From positions 1 to 55,870 of the forward strand of contig JAHJMO010000017.1 in assembly GCA_018821245.1 (NCBI GenBank): a stretch of 55,870 nucleotides of DNA, written 5' to 3'. The position numbers and the translations under genes were made by a program. How positions within the stretch are numbered: the first letter of the stretch is position 1; every line of letters begins with the position of its first letter. Shown here piece by piece: positions 47,122 through 55,870 of this stretch. The DNA is from Patescibacteria group bacterium (GTDB lineage Bacteria > Patescibacteriota > Microgenomatia > UBA10105 > UBA927). The notes below the pieces were generated by a model. It did no database searches and was not told the DNA's origin. It saw only the letters and a program-made list of their open reading frames with translations.

Positions 47122-47305
47122 AGCCGAAGGTGGGAATTGAACCCACGACCTATGCTTTAGCCGTCCGTTACTCTCACCTAGAGCCTCTTGTCAGAATCGA
47201 ACTGACATCTACGGTTTACGATACCGCTGCTCTGCCATTGAGCTAAAGAGGCGCAGGCTCTGACGGGCGGGCGAAAGCGTTGCTCTGCCTCTGAGCTACT
47301 TCGGC
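47122..47305 (-). pseudogene. Split tRNA-Thr(CGU)-like gene interrupted in the anticodon loop by a 112-bp insert
   Basis: 5' half (47305-47272) GCCGAAGTAGCTCAGAGGCAGAGCAACGCTTTCG; 3' half (47159-47122) TAAAGCATAGGTCGTGGGTTCAATTCCCACCTTCGGCT; joining gives a complete 72-nt tRNA with loop TTCGTAA. Confidence 0.75.
47182..47252 (-). tRNA. tRNA-Thr(CGT), nested inside the split tRNA
   Basis: GCCTCTT...AAGAGGC acceptor; GCGGT-ATCGTAA-ACCGT anticodon arm; GTCAG-TTCGATT-CTGAC T arm. Confidence 0.9.
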
Positions 47306-47361
47306 GCAGTAATCATTGGGGAACCCATTTTCCCATCTTGCCCTCCATAAATTGCTTTTTG

Positions 47362-47433
47362 AGCGGCGGAGGGGAATTGAACCCCCGACCTTCTGCTTGG
47401 GAAGCAGACATTCTACCTCTGAACTACCGCCGC
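47362..47433 (-). tRNA. tRNA-Gly(CCC)
   Basis: GCGGCGG...CCGCCGC acceptor; TCTGC-TTCCCAA-GCAGA anticodon arm. Confidence 0.94.
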
Positions 47434-47537
47434 AATTTACGGGGTAAAGTCCGCTGGCATACTACCTGTGTACTAATCCTTCACTTCGGCCGATGCTTGG
47501 GCCTTTTTGCATATGTATTCTATCGGTTGAAATCAGG

Positions 47538-48074
47538 CTACGGCAAAGTCAGGACGTTGCCGGCGTGAATCAGATCCGGATTTGCCAGATTATTGGTCTC
47601 TGCTATTGCTGTCCACCGATAGTTGTCTCCGTATTGGGTTCCCGCAATATCCCAGAGAGTATCTCCAACTTTAGCGGTATATTGTACATTACCAAGATGT
47701 GTCATTGCCGAGGATGTCTGCCCCTGTGGCATAATCGGCGTTACATCCGGAATAATGAGTGCCTGATCAACCTCTATGTAATCGGGATTCACAAGTGCAT
47801 TGGCCTTTTGGATATCCGGCCAGTTATACCCTGTTTTATAGTATTTCTCCGATATACTCCACAGCGTTTCTCCCGCTAGCGTCACATGATTCGTCGGAAG
47901 GGAAGCGGTCGTTTCCTCCTGTTTTTCGACTGCCGTTTTTTGACTTGCTGTTTGCTTTCGGCTGTTAACGTAGTTGAATACTAGCATCCCGATAACCAAC
48001 ACAACTGCTAATCCCAGAATCATGGAAATAAAAGAATCAATGGAATTAATGCGTAATTTCAGTGATTTCCACAT
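47538..48074 (-). CDS. Membrane-anchored protein with two LysM domains
   Basis: N-terminal TM; HVTLAGETLWSISEKYYKTGYNWPDIQKAN... and YTAKVGDTLWDIAGTQYGDNYRWTAIAETNN. Confidence 0.9.
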   Translation of the reverse strand: MWKSLKLRINSIDSFISMILGLAVVLVIGMLVFNYVNSRKQTASQKTAVEKQEETTASLPTNHVTLAGETLWSISEKYYKTGYNWPDIQKANALVNPDYIEVDQALIIPDVTPIMPQGQTSSAMTHLGNVQYTAKVGDTLWDIAGTQYGDNYRWTAIAETNNLANPDLIHAGNVLTLP

Positions 48075-48134
48075 AGTTTATATCCTCCGTTCCAGGCAGA
48101 GATAAAAAAATCAAATACATAAGAAATATCAATG

Positions 48135-48209
48135 CGGACTCGACCGGATTTGAACCGGCGGTTTCGTCCTTGACAGGGACGCGTGTTAACCAGGCTACAC
48201 TACGAGTCC
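48135..48209 (-). tRNA. tRNA-Asp(GTC)
   Basis: GGACTCG...CGAGTCC acceptor; CGTCC-CTGTCAA-GGACG anticodon arm; discriminator G. Confidence 0.95.
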
Positions 48210-48278
48210 AGCACAAAACATAGTCATTATAATTTATATTTGAGGATTCAGCAACGCTTGTGTTACGATTAAGTCAAG

Positions 48279-50063
48279 ATGGCAACACTAATGAATCTTG
48301 AAATTGCTAACCTTCTCCGCAATATCGCTGCCGCCTACCAGATCCTTGATGAAAATCGCTTCCGTATTATGGCCTATGAGCGGGCTGGAGACAGCATAGA
48401 ACATGCCACGCGCGAGATGAAGGATATTTGGGAAGACGAAAAACTTTCTGAAGTGCCAGGTGTCGGGAAAACACTCGCGCAACATCTGGATGAACTATTT
48501 CGGACCGGCAGAGTAAAGCATTTTGAATCGGTTATGAAGCGTGTCCCTGAAGCGGTGTTCCCCCTGTTGGGTGTCCCGGGTATGGGCCCCAAAAAAGCGT
48601 ACAAACTGGTTAAGGCGCTCCATCTAAACCGGAAGGATTCCGCCATTGATGATCTTGAGAAGGCGGCCAGAGAGCATACAATTGCCCCTATTGAGGGATT
48701 CGGAGAAAAGTCGGAACATGCGATTCTTGAGGGAATCAGCGCCTACAGGAGAGGTCAAATAAAGGGACAGAGGATGTCTTTGCCGGAGGCAGACCGCATC
48801 GCCCGGGAAGTGATAGCCCACATGAAAAAAAATCCCGACGCAGAGAAGATTGATACGCTTGGGAGCCTGCGGCGGCAGGTTGCAACCATCGGTGACATCG
48901 ATATAGCTGTAGCTACTACAAATGCCCAAGGCGTCATAGAGCATTTTTTGCGTTTTCCTCATAAGAAAATTATCGAACAGGGGCCGTCCGGAGCCTCCGT
49001 GATCCTTACCAATGGCAGGCAGGTTGATGTACGCGTTCAGGAGCCACGGGCGTACGGGGCGATGCTTCAGTATTTCACCGGCTCCAAGCACCATAATATC
49101 GCGCTTCGTGAGTACGCCCTCGGCCGGGGAAAGTCGCTTTCCGAGCATGGCGTAAAGGATGTAAAAACCGGAGTCGTGGAACAGTTTCGTACGGAACAAG
49201 AGTTTTACGAAGAGTTGGGGCTCCAATATATTGCGCCGGAACTTCGTGAAGACCGTGGAGAAATTGAAGCCGGTTTGCGCAAAGGTTTGCCAAAGCTTGT
49301 GGGGTTTGCCGACATAAAGGGCGACCTGCATGTGCACACAAGCTATGACTTGCACCCGTCACATGATCTGGGAGTAAACACACTTGAGGAATGTTTGGAT
49401 AAAGCGGCAGCACTCGGGTATGAATATATCGGGATCAGTGATCATAATCCAAGCGTATCAAATCAGTCGAAAGAAAAGATAATCGATATTATGAAGCGCC
49501 GAAAGGAATATTATGAACAAAAATATTACTCGTGGAAAGAGCGCGTGAAAAAACGAGTACATTTATTCATCATGTGTGAGGCAGATGTCCTTACGGACGG
49601 CACAATCGCATTACCGGAGAAGGCGTTTGACTTTGTGGATGCCGTCATTGCGTCCATCCATTCCGCATTTCGGCAGGAACGCAAAACCATGACAAAAAGA
49701 GTATTGTCAGGTCTTGGCAGCCACCCCAAAGTTTGCGTATTCGGGCATCCCACAGGCCGGTTATTGCCCACAAGAGAGGGCATAGAACTTGATTGGGAAG
49801 AGATATTTGCTTTTTGCAAAAATCGGAAAATCGCACTTGAAATCAACGCGTATCCGTCCCGACTGGATTTACCGGACACTCTTGTTTATGACGCGGTCAA
49901 AGCCGGGTTACCGTGTATAATCAATACCGATGCGCACTCCGTGAGGCAGATGGACCTTCTCCCGTACGGCGTGTCCGTTGCCAGGCGCGGATGGTGCACG
50001 AAGCGTGACATCGCAAACACCATGGAGTATAATAAATTTAAAGATTGGCTACTTCGCCATTAA
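48279..50063 (+). CDS. polX: Family X DNA polymerase with PHP domain
   Basis: HhH VPGVGKTLAQHLDELFRTG / VPGMGPKKAYKLVKAL; GSLRRQVATIGDIDIAVAT; PHP motifs GDLHVHTSYDLH, GISDHNPS, NTDAHS. Confidence 0.93.
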   Translation: MATLMNLEIANLLRNIAAAYQILDENRFRIMAYERAGDSIEHATREMKDIWEDEKLSEVPGVGKTLAQHLDELFRTGRVKHFESVMKRVPEAVFPLLGVPGMGPKKAYKLVKALHLNRKDSAIDDLEKAAREHTIAPIEGFGEKSEHAILEGISAYRRGQIKGQRMSLPEADRIAREVIAHMKKNPDAEKIDTLGSLRRQVATIGDIDIAVATTNAQGVIEHFLRFPHKKIIEQGPSGASVILTNGRQVDVRVQEPRAYGAMLQYFTGSKHHNIALREYALGRGKSLSEHGVKDVKTGVVEQFRTEQEFYEELGLQYIAPELREDRGEIEAGLRKGLPKLVGFADIKGDLHVHTSYDLHPSHDLGVNTLEECLDKAAALGYEYIGISDHNPSVSNQSKEKIIDIMKRRKEYYEQKYYSWKERVKKRVHLFIMCEADVLTDGTIALPEKAFDFVDAVIASIHSAFRQERKTMTKRVLSGLGSHPKVCVFGHPTGRLLPTREGIELDWEEIFAFCKNRKIALEINAYPSRLDLPDTLVYDAVKAGLPCIINTDAHSVRQMDLLPYGVSVARRGWCTKRDIANTMEYNKFKDWLLRH

Positions 50064-50080
50064 GTAAAAAGGAGGAATAT

Positions 50081-50638
50081 ATGCAGGTTTCACTTGGGAT
50101 AATTTTGGGAGCAGTCGGGTTAATAGCGGTATATTTTTGGTCACTGTATAACTCGCTGGTACGGGAATCAACGCAGATTGACGAAGCATGGGGTCAGATA
50201 GATGTACAGCTAAAGAGGAGAGCTGATCTTATACCAAATCTGGTTGAGTCGGTGAAAGGATACGCCAAACACGAAAAAAGCGTGTTTACCGAGGTCACGC
50301 ACGCAAGAACTGCGCTTATGAAAGCAGGTACACCGGCAACGAGTGCTCAAGCCAACGATATGCTCACGGGCGCTCTGAAAAGCTTGTTTGCTGTGGCGGA
50401 GGCATATCCGCAGCTTAAGGCAAACGAAAACTTTGTACACCTGCAGAAGGAACTATCCGACACCGAAGATAAGGTAGCGTACGCGCGTCAGTACTATAAC
50501 ACGCAGCTTATGGAGTATAACGTTAAGGTAAAGACGTTTCCCAACACACTGTTTGTACGGTCCTTCGGGTTTGCCGAAAAGGAATTTTTTAAGACGGATG
50601 CAACAGACAGAAAAAGCGTGAAGGTAGACCTTCATTAA
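50081..50638 (+). CDS. lemA: LemA family protein
   Basis: YNSLVRESTQIDEAWGQIDVQLKRRADLIPNLVESVKGYAKHEKSVFTEVT; Shine-Dalgarno-like GGAGG upstream. Confidence 0.94.
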   Translation: MQVSLGIILGAVGLIAVYFWSLYNSLVRESTQIDEAWGQIDVQLKRRADLIPNLVESVKGYAKHEKSVFTEVTHARTALMKAGTPATSAQANDMLTGALKSLFAVAEAYPQLKANENFVHLQKELSDTEDKVAYARQYYNTQLMEYNVKVKTFPNTLFVRSFGFAEKEFFKTDATDRKSVKVDLH

Positions 50639-50653
50639 CGTCATTTCTTTCGC

Positions 50654-51556
50654 ATGAGTATTCAAGCGCAAATTCGTTCAAATATTTCAAAGACGTATGT
50701 CATCATGGCAGTGTTTGTTGTGGTTGTCGTTTTGGCCGCGTATGTTTTTGGTCAGTCGCTGGGATACGGCAATTCATGGATGTGGATGGCAGTCCTATTT
50801 TCAGTCGTTTCCAGCTTTGCCGGATATTGGTGGGGAGACAAGGTCGTTCTTGCCATGTCCGGAGCCAGGCCAGCGGATAGAAAACGCGATTTTGATTTTT
50901 TTACTGTTGCCGAGAACATGGCTATTGCGGCAGGATTGCCGAAGCCCAAGCTCTTTGTGATAGAGGATACAGCGATGAACGCGTTTGCCACCGGCCGCGA
51001 CCCGGCCCACGCTGTCGTATGTGCCACTACGGGAATTTTGACACGCCTCGAGCGTCGCGAGCTGGAAGGGGTTATCGCTCACGAACTATCGCATGTAAAA
51101 AACTTTGATACGAGACTCATGGCGATTGTTGCAGTTCTGGTGGGAAGTATCGCGTATTTAGCGGACTTGTTCATGCGTTCTTTATGGTGGGGAGGCGGAA
51201 GGAAAAGAAGCGACAATGATCGTAGCAATCTGGGAGGAATTCTTATGATCGTGGGGATTGTGTTGGCTATAGTAACACCTATATTAGCTACACTTATCCA
51301 GCTGGCTATCTCCCGGCGCCGAGAGTATTTAGCTGATGCATCAAGTGCCAATCTTACGCGGTACCCCGAAGGATTAGCACGGGCGCTGGCAAAAATTTCC
51401 GAAGATCGCGAGGTATTGGAAGCAGCTACTAACGCCACGGCACATCTTTATATAGCCAATCCGTTCAAAGGAAAACAGTTCCACGCGTGGTTTTCTTCGC
51501 TTTTTGACACGCATCCGCCTGTTGCGGAGCGGATAAGACTCCTGCGGGTGATGTAG
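50654..51556 (+). CDS. htpX: M48 zinc metalloprotease HtpX
   Basis: GVIAHELSHVKNFDT (HExxH); N-terminal TMs; RRREYLADASSANLTRYPEGLARAL. Confidence 0.94.
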   Translation: MSIQAQIRSNISKTYVIMAVFVVVVVLAAYVFGQSLGYGNSWMWMAVLFSVVSSFAGYWWGDKVVLAMSGARPADRKRDFDFFTVAENMAIAAGLPKPKLFVIEDTAMNAFATGRDPAHAVVCATTGILTRLERRELEGVIAHELSHVKNFDTRLMAIVAVLVGSIAYLADLFMRSLWWGGGRKRSDNDRSNLGGILMIVGIVLAIVTPILATLIQLAISRRREYLADASSANLTRYPEGLARALAKISEDREVLEAATNATAHLYIANPFKGKQFHAWFSSLFDTHPPVAERIRLLRVM

Positions 51557-51626
51557 GCGACCTTCGTATGCGTTTAGCGCTCGCCGTTGCCTTTTAGCCT
51601 TTACCGCGAGATAATAGACAGGACAC

Positions 51627-52922
51627 ATGTCGCTATCTGACCGCATTATTGTCATTGCCGCCAAGGTTATCGGCGCCATAAGCAGGCTGTTTGGTTTGGG
51701 CGCGGGTGCTACCTGGCCCGGAGAAATAGCGATCACGTTTAGGCCAAATATAGCCCGATCACTAGCTAGTGAACTTTCAGATGGAGTCATTTTGATAGCT
51801 GGTACCAACGGCAAGACAACAACATCTCTCATGGTCAAAACGATGCTTGAACACATCGGGGATAGTGTCGTCTATAATATCACCGGTGCAAACCTCTTAA
51901 ACGGAGTAGTGTCGTCGTTTATCCATGATGCAGATTGGTTGGGCGGTGTGAGAGCGAACATTGGGATTTTTGAAATCGATGAAAACTCGTTACCGATCAT
52001 GCTCAAATATGCCACTCCAAAACGCATCGTTCTTCTTAATCTTTTCCGGGATCAATTGGACCGTTATGGAGAAGTAGACGTCATTGTTGAGAAATGGAAG
52101 AAGGCTTTATCGCATCTACCCGGGGACGCAGAGATTATCCTCAATAGCGATGATCCGGGAGTGGCATTCATAGGCAAATCAGTGAAAGGAAAAGTAATTT
52201 ACTTTGGGTTAAATGACTCATCAATCTATTTAAAAGCCAAAGAACATGCAACTGACTCGACGTTTTGTCCCAATTGCGGTATGCGTTTAACCTACGACGG
52301 AGTTTATTACTCGCATATTGGTGTTTGGCGATGCACTAGGTGCGGTAACAAGCGACCTGATCCGAACGTGAGTAAGTGGTCAAGTCCGTTACCCGGGATC
52401 TATAACCAATACAACACGCTGGCGGCAGTGGCTTTGGCGAAATCATTGGATATTTCCGATGAAGAAATTCAGAAAGCTCTCCACTTATTTGTTCCGGCGT
52501 TTGGTCGTCAGGAAGAGATTGTCGTGGGAAGCAAAACGGTCAAGCTATTTCTTTCCAAGAATCCCGCGGGATTTAATGCATCACTCAGAACCGTACTGGA
52601 TATGGGAGCCAAAAAACTGCTGTTGGTTTTAAACGACCGCATTCCAGATGGCAGAGATGTGAGTTGGATATGGGATGTAGATTTTGAAATACTCACGAAT
52701 CGCCACGAATTATTTATTTCCGGTGACCGCTGTTACGACTTAGCACTGAGGCTTAAATATGCTAATTTGTGTTTTTCCAAGCCGCGAATATTCACGAATT
52801 TACAAAACGGTGTTCAAGCAGCCATAAAGGCGACTTCGGAACGAGAGACACTTTTCGTACTGGCGACTTACTCAGCCATGCTTGAAATACGGAAAATTTT
52901 AATTGGAAGGAAAATTTTTTAA
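51627..52922 (+). CDS. murT: Lipid II isoglutaminyl synthase subunit MurT
   Basis: AGTNGKTTTSLMVKTML; NLFRDQLDRYGEVD; zinc-ribbon CPNCGMRLTYDGVYYSHIGVWRCTRCG. Confidence 0.92.
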   Translation: MSLSDRIIVIAAKVIGAISRLFGLGAGATWPGEIAITFRPNIARSLASELSDGVILIAGTNGKTTTSLMVKTMLEHIGDSVVYNITGANLLNGVVSSFIHDADWLGGVRANIGIFEIDENSLPIMLKYATPKRIVLLNLFRDQLDRYGEVDVIVEKWKKALSHLPGDAEIILNSDDPGVAFIGKSVKGKVIYFGLNDSSIYLKAKEHATDSTFCPNCGMRLTYDGVYYSHIGVWRCTRCGNKRPDPNVSKWSSPLPGIYNQYNTLAAVALAKSLDISDEEIQKALHLFVPAFGRQEEIVVGSKTVKLFLSKNPAGFNASLRTVLDMGAKKLLLVLNDRIPDGRDVSWIWDVDFEILTNRHELFISGDRCYDLALRLKYANLCFSKPRIFTNLQNGVQAAIKATSERETLFVLATYSAMLEIRKILIGRKIF

Positions 52923-52924
52923 CA

Positions 52925-53683
52925 ATGAAACAATTTAACAATTCAACAATGAATGTAAAGATCGCCTGGTTATATCCGGACCTCATGAGCACTTACGGTG
53001 ATCGGGGGAATGTAATTGTTTTGCAAAAACGCTGTCTGTGGCGTGGGATTCCTGCAGAGGTAGTTCTTGTTACCCTCGAGACAGGCGTTGCCAAGCTGCG
53101 GAATTGTGACATGATTTTCATGGGTGGAGCCCAAGATCGTCAGCAAAAATTGGCGGGAGAAGATTTTTTGAAAAATAAAGGTCCGGTGGTCAAAGAAATG
53201 GTAGAGAGTGGAATCCCTGCGCTCTTTGTCTGTGCGGCATATCAGTTTGTCGGTCGCTATTACAAGCCGTATCAGGGTGAGAATATCCCGGGAGCCGGAA
53301 TATTTGATCTGGTAACCGAACACCCGGGGGATCAGGGAAAGCGAATGATCGGAAACGTTACGGCGAGGATAGTCAATCCTCCGGAGCTTTCCGGGACGAT
53401 TATTGTGGGCTTTGAAAATCATGGCGGCAGGACGCATTTGGGACCCATGATGAAGCCGTTTGCAAAAGTGATCAAAGGAAACGGCAACAATGGTGACGAT
53501 GGGTGGGAAGGGGCTGTATATAAAAATTCCATCGGATCATATTTCCACGGTCCGATACTGCCAAAAAATCCAGTCATTGCCGATTGGCTGTTGGAAAAAG
53601 TTACAGGTCCGCTCAAACCGCTTGATGATGTTAGAGAGCTTACTCTACCCCCACGAACACGATTTTGGGGTAGGATTTTTTAA
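52925..53683 (+). CDS. gatD: Lipid II isoglutaminyl synthase glutaminase subunit GatD
   Basis: IAWLYPDLMSTYGDRGNVIVLQKR; GGAQDRQQ; PALFVCAAYQFVGRYY; GFENHGGRTHLGP. Confidence 0.92.
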   Translation: MKQFNNSTMNVKIAWLYPDLMSTYGDRGNVIVLQKRCLWRGIPAEVVLVTLETGVAKLRNCDMIFMGGAQDRQQKLAGEDFLKNKGPVVKEMVESGIPALFVCAAYQFVGRYYKPYQGENIPGAGIFDLVTEHPGDQGKRMIGNVTARIVNPPELSGTIIVGFENHGGRTHLGPMMKPFAKVIKGNGNNGDDGWEGAVYKNSIGSYFHGPILPKNPVIADWLLEKVTGPLKPLDDVRELTLPPRTRFWGRIF

Positions 53684-53927
53684 TCTCCTGCATGAATTTT
53701 TCCGACACTCCACCGGCAAATTTACCGTATTTGCCCCTACTCATATGCCCGCACAGGCGTCTTTCGTAATCGCGGATGATGTCCATGATTTCAGAGCCGA
53801 TTCGGTTGAATTTCGCTTTATTCATTTCGGGATTGAGCGCGTATGCGTCGTGAATTTGCTTGAATGTATCGAAGATCTCTTTGTTTTCTTCTACCATTAG
53901 CTGAAAGATCTGTTTGTATTTGCTCAT
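53640..53927 (-). CDS. Hypothetical protein (95 aa), convergently overlapping the gatD 3' end
   Basis: ORF with coherent helical composition (KQIFQLMVEENKEIFDTFKQIHDAYALNPEMNKAKFNRIGSEIMDIIRDYERRLCGHMS). Confidence 0.6.
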   Translation of the reverse strand: MSKYKQIFQLMVEENKEIFDTFKQIHDAYALNPEMNKAKFNRIGSEIMDIIRDYERRLCGHMSRGKYGKFAGGVSEKFMQEIKKSYPKIVFVGVE

Positions 53928-54000
53928 ATTTCCACAATATCCCAGAAAAAAAGAAAGATCAAGGCGTTGTTTTGTTGTTCCGTCATAACCAGTAATACGC

Positions 54001-54006
54001 TATAAT
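54001..54006 (+). promoter_or_regulatory. -10 box upstream of gatC
   Basis: TATAAT, 9 nt before ATG 54016. Confidence 0.5.
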
Positions 54007-54015
54007 AGCCATAGT

Positions 54016-54321
54016 ATGACAGTTAAAAAAACGTCAAAAACAGATCTCGATGTGGACTACGTAGCCCGCCTGGCCAATCTCCCCTTGACGCTCTCGCAAA
54101 GGAAGAAATTTGCCGGTCAGCTTTCTCAAGTGCTTGAGTACGTTTCTCAAATCCAGAAGCAGGACATTTCCGGAGTTACCGAAACAGCACAAGTCAGCGG
54201 TCAGGAGAACGTGATGCGTGAAGACGAGGTAAAACCGGGGTTGACACAAGAGGAGGCCCTTGCTAACGCCCCTTCGGTACATAACGGATTTTTCCGCGTG
54301 AATTATGTTTTTGAGGAGTAA
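54016..54321 (+). CDS. gatC: Asp-tRNA(Asn)/Glu-tRNA(Gln) amidotransferase subunit C
   Basis: VDYVARLANLPLTLSQRKKFAGQLSQVLEYVSQI; VMREDEVKPGLTQEEALANAP. Confidence 0.93.
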   Translation: MTVKKTSKTDLDVDYVARLANLPLTLSQRKKFAGQLSQVLEYVSQIQKQDISGVTETAQVSGQENVMREDEVKPGLTQEEALANAPSVHNGFFRVNYVFEE

Positions 54322-54324
54322 GGT

Positions 54325-55758
54325 ATGGATATTTGTTCCCTAACTATCCGACAGGCTAAAGAAGCGCTTGACAGGAAAGAATTTAGCGCTATTGAGCTTG
54401 TTGAAGCATGCTTGGAGAACAGCACAAAGTATGATGGGATTTTGAAAGCTCTTTTGACCGTTGACGTGGATGGCGCCCGACAGGAAGCTTCTGCCGCAGA
54501 TCGCCTGCGCGCGCAAGGAGTAAGCAAACCGCTGTTGGGGATCCCGTTTGTCCTTAAGGATCTCTATACGACCAAGGGTCTTCGCACGACCGCAGGCTCC
54601 AAAATTATCGATAATTATACGCCACCGTTTGACGCTACAGTCGTTGTCCGCCTCAAGAATGCAGGAGCAGTCATTCTGGGGAAGGCAAATCAGGATGCGT
54701 GGGGGCACGGTTCATCCGGTGAGAACTCTGATTACTTCCCAACCAAAAATCCTTATGACACCTCGCGCGTGCCGGGAGGATCAAGTTCCGGTTCGGCTGT
54801 GGCGGTCGCAAGCGGTATGTGTTTGGCGGCAACAGGCACGGATACCGGCAGTTCCGTACGTTTACCTGCTTCTTTCTGCAATCTCGTCGGTATCAAGCCC
54901 ACGTACGGCCGCGTATCGCGTTACGGCATCATCGCTATGGCCTCGTCGTTTGACACCATAGGTCACATGACGAAAACCATATGGGACAATGCGCTGGTGT
55001 ATGAAATTACGGCAGGGAAAGATCCATTAGACGCTTCTTCAGTCGATAGATCAGTTCCGCGTTATACCCAAGCACTTGGTAAAGCGATTTCTGGCGTTAA
55101 GATAGGACTTCCCAAAGAATATTTTTCCTCCAAAGGGATTGATTCCTCGGTGTTTACTGCGACAAAAGATGCGATAAAGGAGCTTGAAGCGTTGGGTGCG
55201 ATGTTTGTTGAAGTGAGTCTGCCACATACTGACGTGGCGATGGCGTGTTACTACATTTTGGTACCGGCGGAAATTAGCTCAAATCTTGCCCGATTTGACG
55301 GAATTCGGTACGGTTACGGACGGGAAGTATTGGGAGAAGAAGCGAAGCGGCGTATCACGATGGGTACCCATGCTCTTTCTTCCGGATATTACGATGCGTA
55401 TTACAAGAGAGCTGCAAAGGTTCGTACGTTGATTAAGAATGATTTTGATGAAGCTTTTCAACATGTGGATGTGATTTTGATTCCCGCTTCACCGGCAACC
55501 CCCTTTAAAATCGGAGAAAAGACTCAGGATCCGCTCGCAATGTATCTTTCCGATATTTTTATGTGTCCTGTCAATATCGCAGGAGCTCCTGCACTGTCGG
55601 TGCCGTGCGGCTTTGTGGACGGGTTGCCTATTGGGTTTCAATTGATAGGGCCGCAATTTGAAGAAGAACGATTATACCAAGTCGGGTACGCATACGAACA
55701 AGAAGCGCCATGGTATAAGACAAAGCCTGATTTGAAAAAAGTGATAAGAACAATATGA
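54325..55758 (+). CDS. gatA: Asp-tRNA(Asn)/Glu-tRNA(Gln) amidotransferase subunit A
   Basis: [27 protein letters not shown]; amidase signature [36 protein letters not shown]. Confidence 0.96.
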   Translation: MDICSLTIRQAKEALDRKEFSAIELVEACLENSTKYDGILKALLTVDVDGARQEASAADRLRAQGVSKPLLGIPFVLKDLYTTKGLRTTAGSKIIDNYTPPFDATVVVRLKNAGAVILGKANQDAWGHGSSGENSDYFPTKNPYDTSRVPGGSSSGSAVAVASGMCLAATGTDTGSSVRLPASFCNLVGIKPTYGRVSRYGIIAMASSFDTIGHMTKTIWDNALVYEITAGKDPLDASSVDRSVPRYTQALGKAISGVKIGLPKEYFSSKGIDSSVFTATKDAIKELEALGAMFVEVSLPHTDVAMACYYILVPAEISSNLARFDGIRYGYGREVLGEEAKRRITMGTHALSSGYYDAYYKRAAKVRTLIKNDFDEAFQHVDVILIPASPATPFKIGEKTQDPLAMYLSDIFMCPVNIAGAPALSVPCGFVDGLPIGFQLIGPQFEEERLYQVGYAYEQEAPWYKTKPDLKKVIRTI

Positions 55759-55870
55759 CCAATGACTATACGATGATTATCGGTCTCGAGATACACGTTG
55801 AACTTAAAACATTATCCAAAATGTTCTGCGCGTGCAAAAACGATCCCTTCTTTGCAGGAAAACCGAATAT
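55755..55870 (+). CDS. gatB: Asp-tRNA(Asn)/Glu-tRNA(Gln) amidotransferase subunit B (truncated by window end)
   Basis: [32 protein letters not shown]: canonical GatB N-terminus. Confidence 0.93.
   Translation, partial: MTNDYTMIIGLEIHVELKTLSKMFCACKNDPFFAGKPN

Noticed and set aside
47160-47271. Group I intron in tRNA-Thr
   Set aside because: The insert is only 112 bp and mostly consists of a complete tRNA; no room for a group I catalytic core.

Overview
This 55.9 kb window reads as a Candidate Phyla Radiation / Patescibacteria-type genome segment (inferred from gene content, tRNAs without encoded CCA, and compact overlapping genes). It carries a large cell-wall and division cluster: murB remnant, murA, murF-like, FemAB-like, dgkA, mraY, murI, murD, ftsW, murG, ftsQ, ftsA, ftsZ, ileS, rodA, rplU, rpmA, parB, lepB. 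A glycosyltransferase / surface-polysaccharide block follows (about 32.6-44 kb), then hflX, tRNAs, polX, lemA, htpX, murT-gatD and gatCAB. The main discovery is a complete diversity-generating retroelement (DGR) at about 10.84-13.34 kb, inserted in the cell-wall cluster next to an IS element. It has a variable-protein gene ending in a 103-bp variable repeat (VR), a 103-bp template repeat (TR), an inverted avd gene and a DGR-type reverse transcriptase. By my hand alignment TR and VR differ at 14 positions; 12 are TR adenines and all 14 fall in 10 non-synonymous codons. A GC-rich hairpin follows the VR and is absent after the TR. Other points worth checking: a tRNA-Thr(CGU) gene nested in the anticodon of a second, split tRNA-Thr(CGU)-like gene; a murB with a TGA at an invariant glycine codon plus a frameshift; an A8 tract that puts a methyltransferase start out of frame; a 38-nt perfect palindrome; an IleRS with an HYGT signature; and repeated -10 boxes 6-11 nt before start codons, suggesting leaderless mRNAs. 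All calls come from reading the sequence and the supplied ORF translations; no database search was run.
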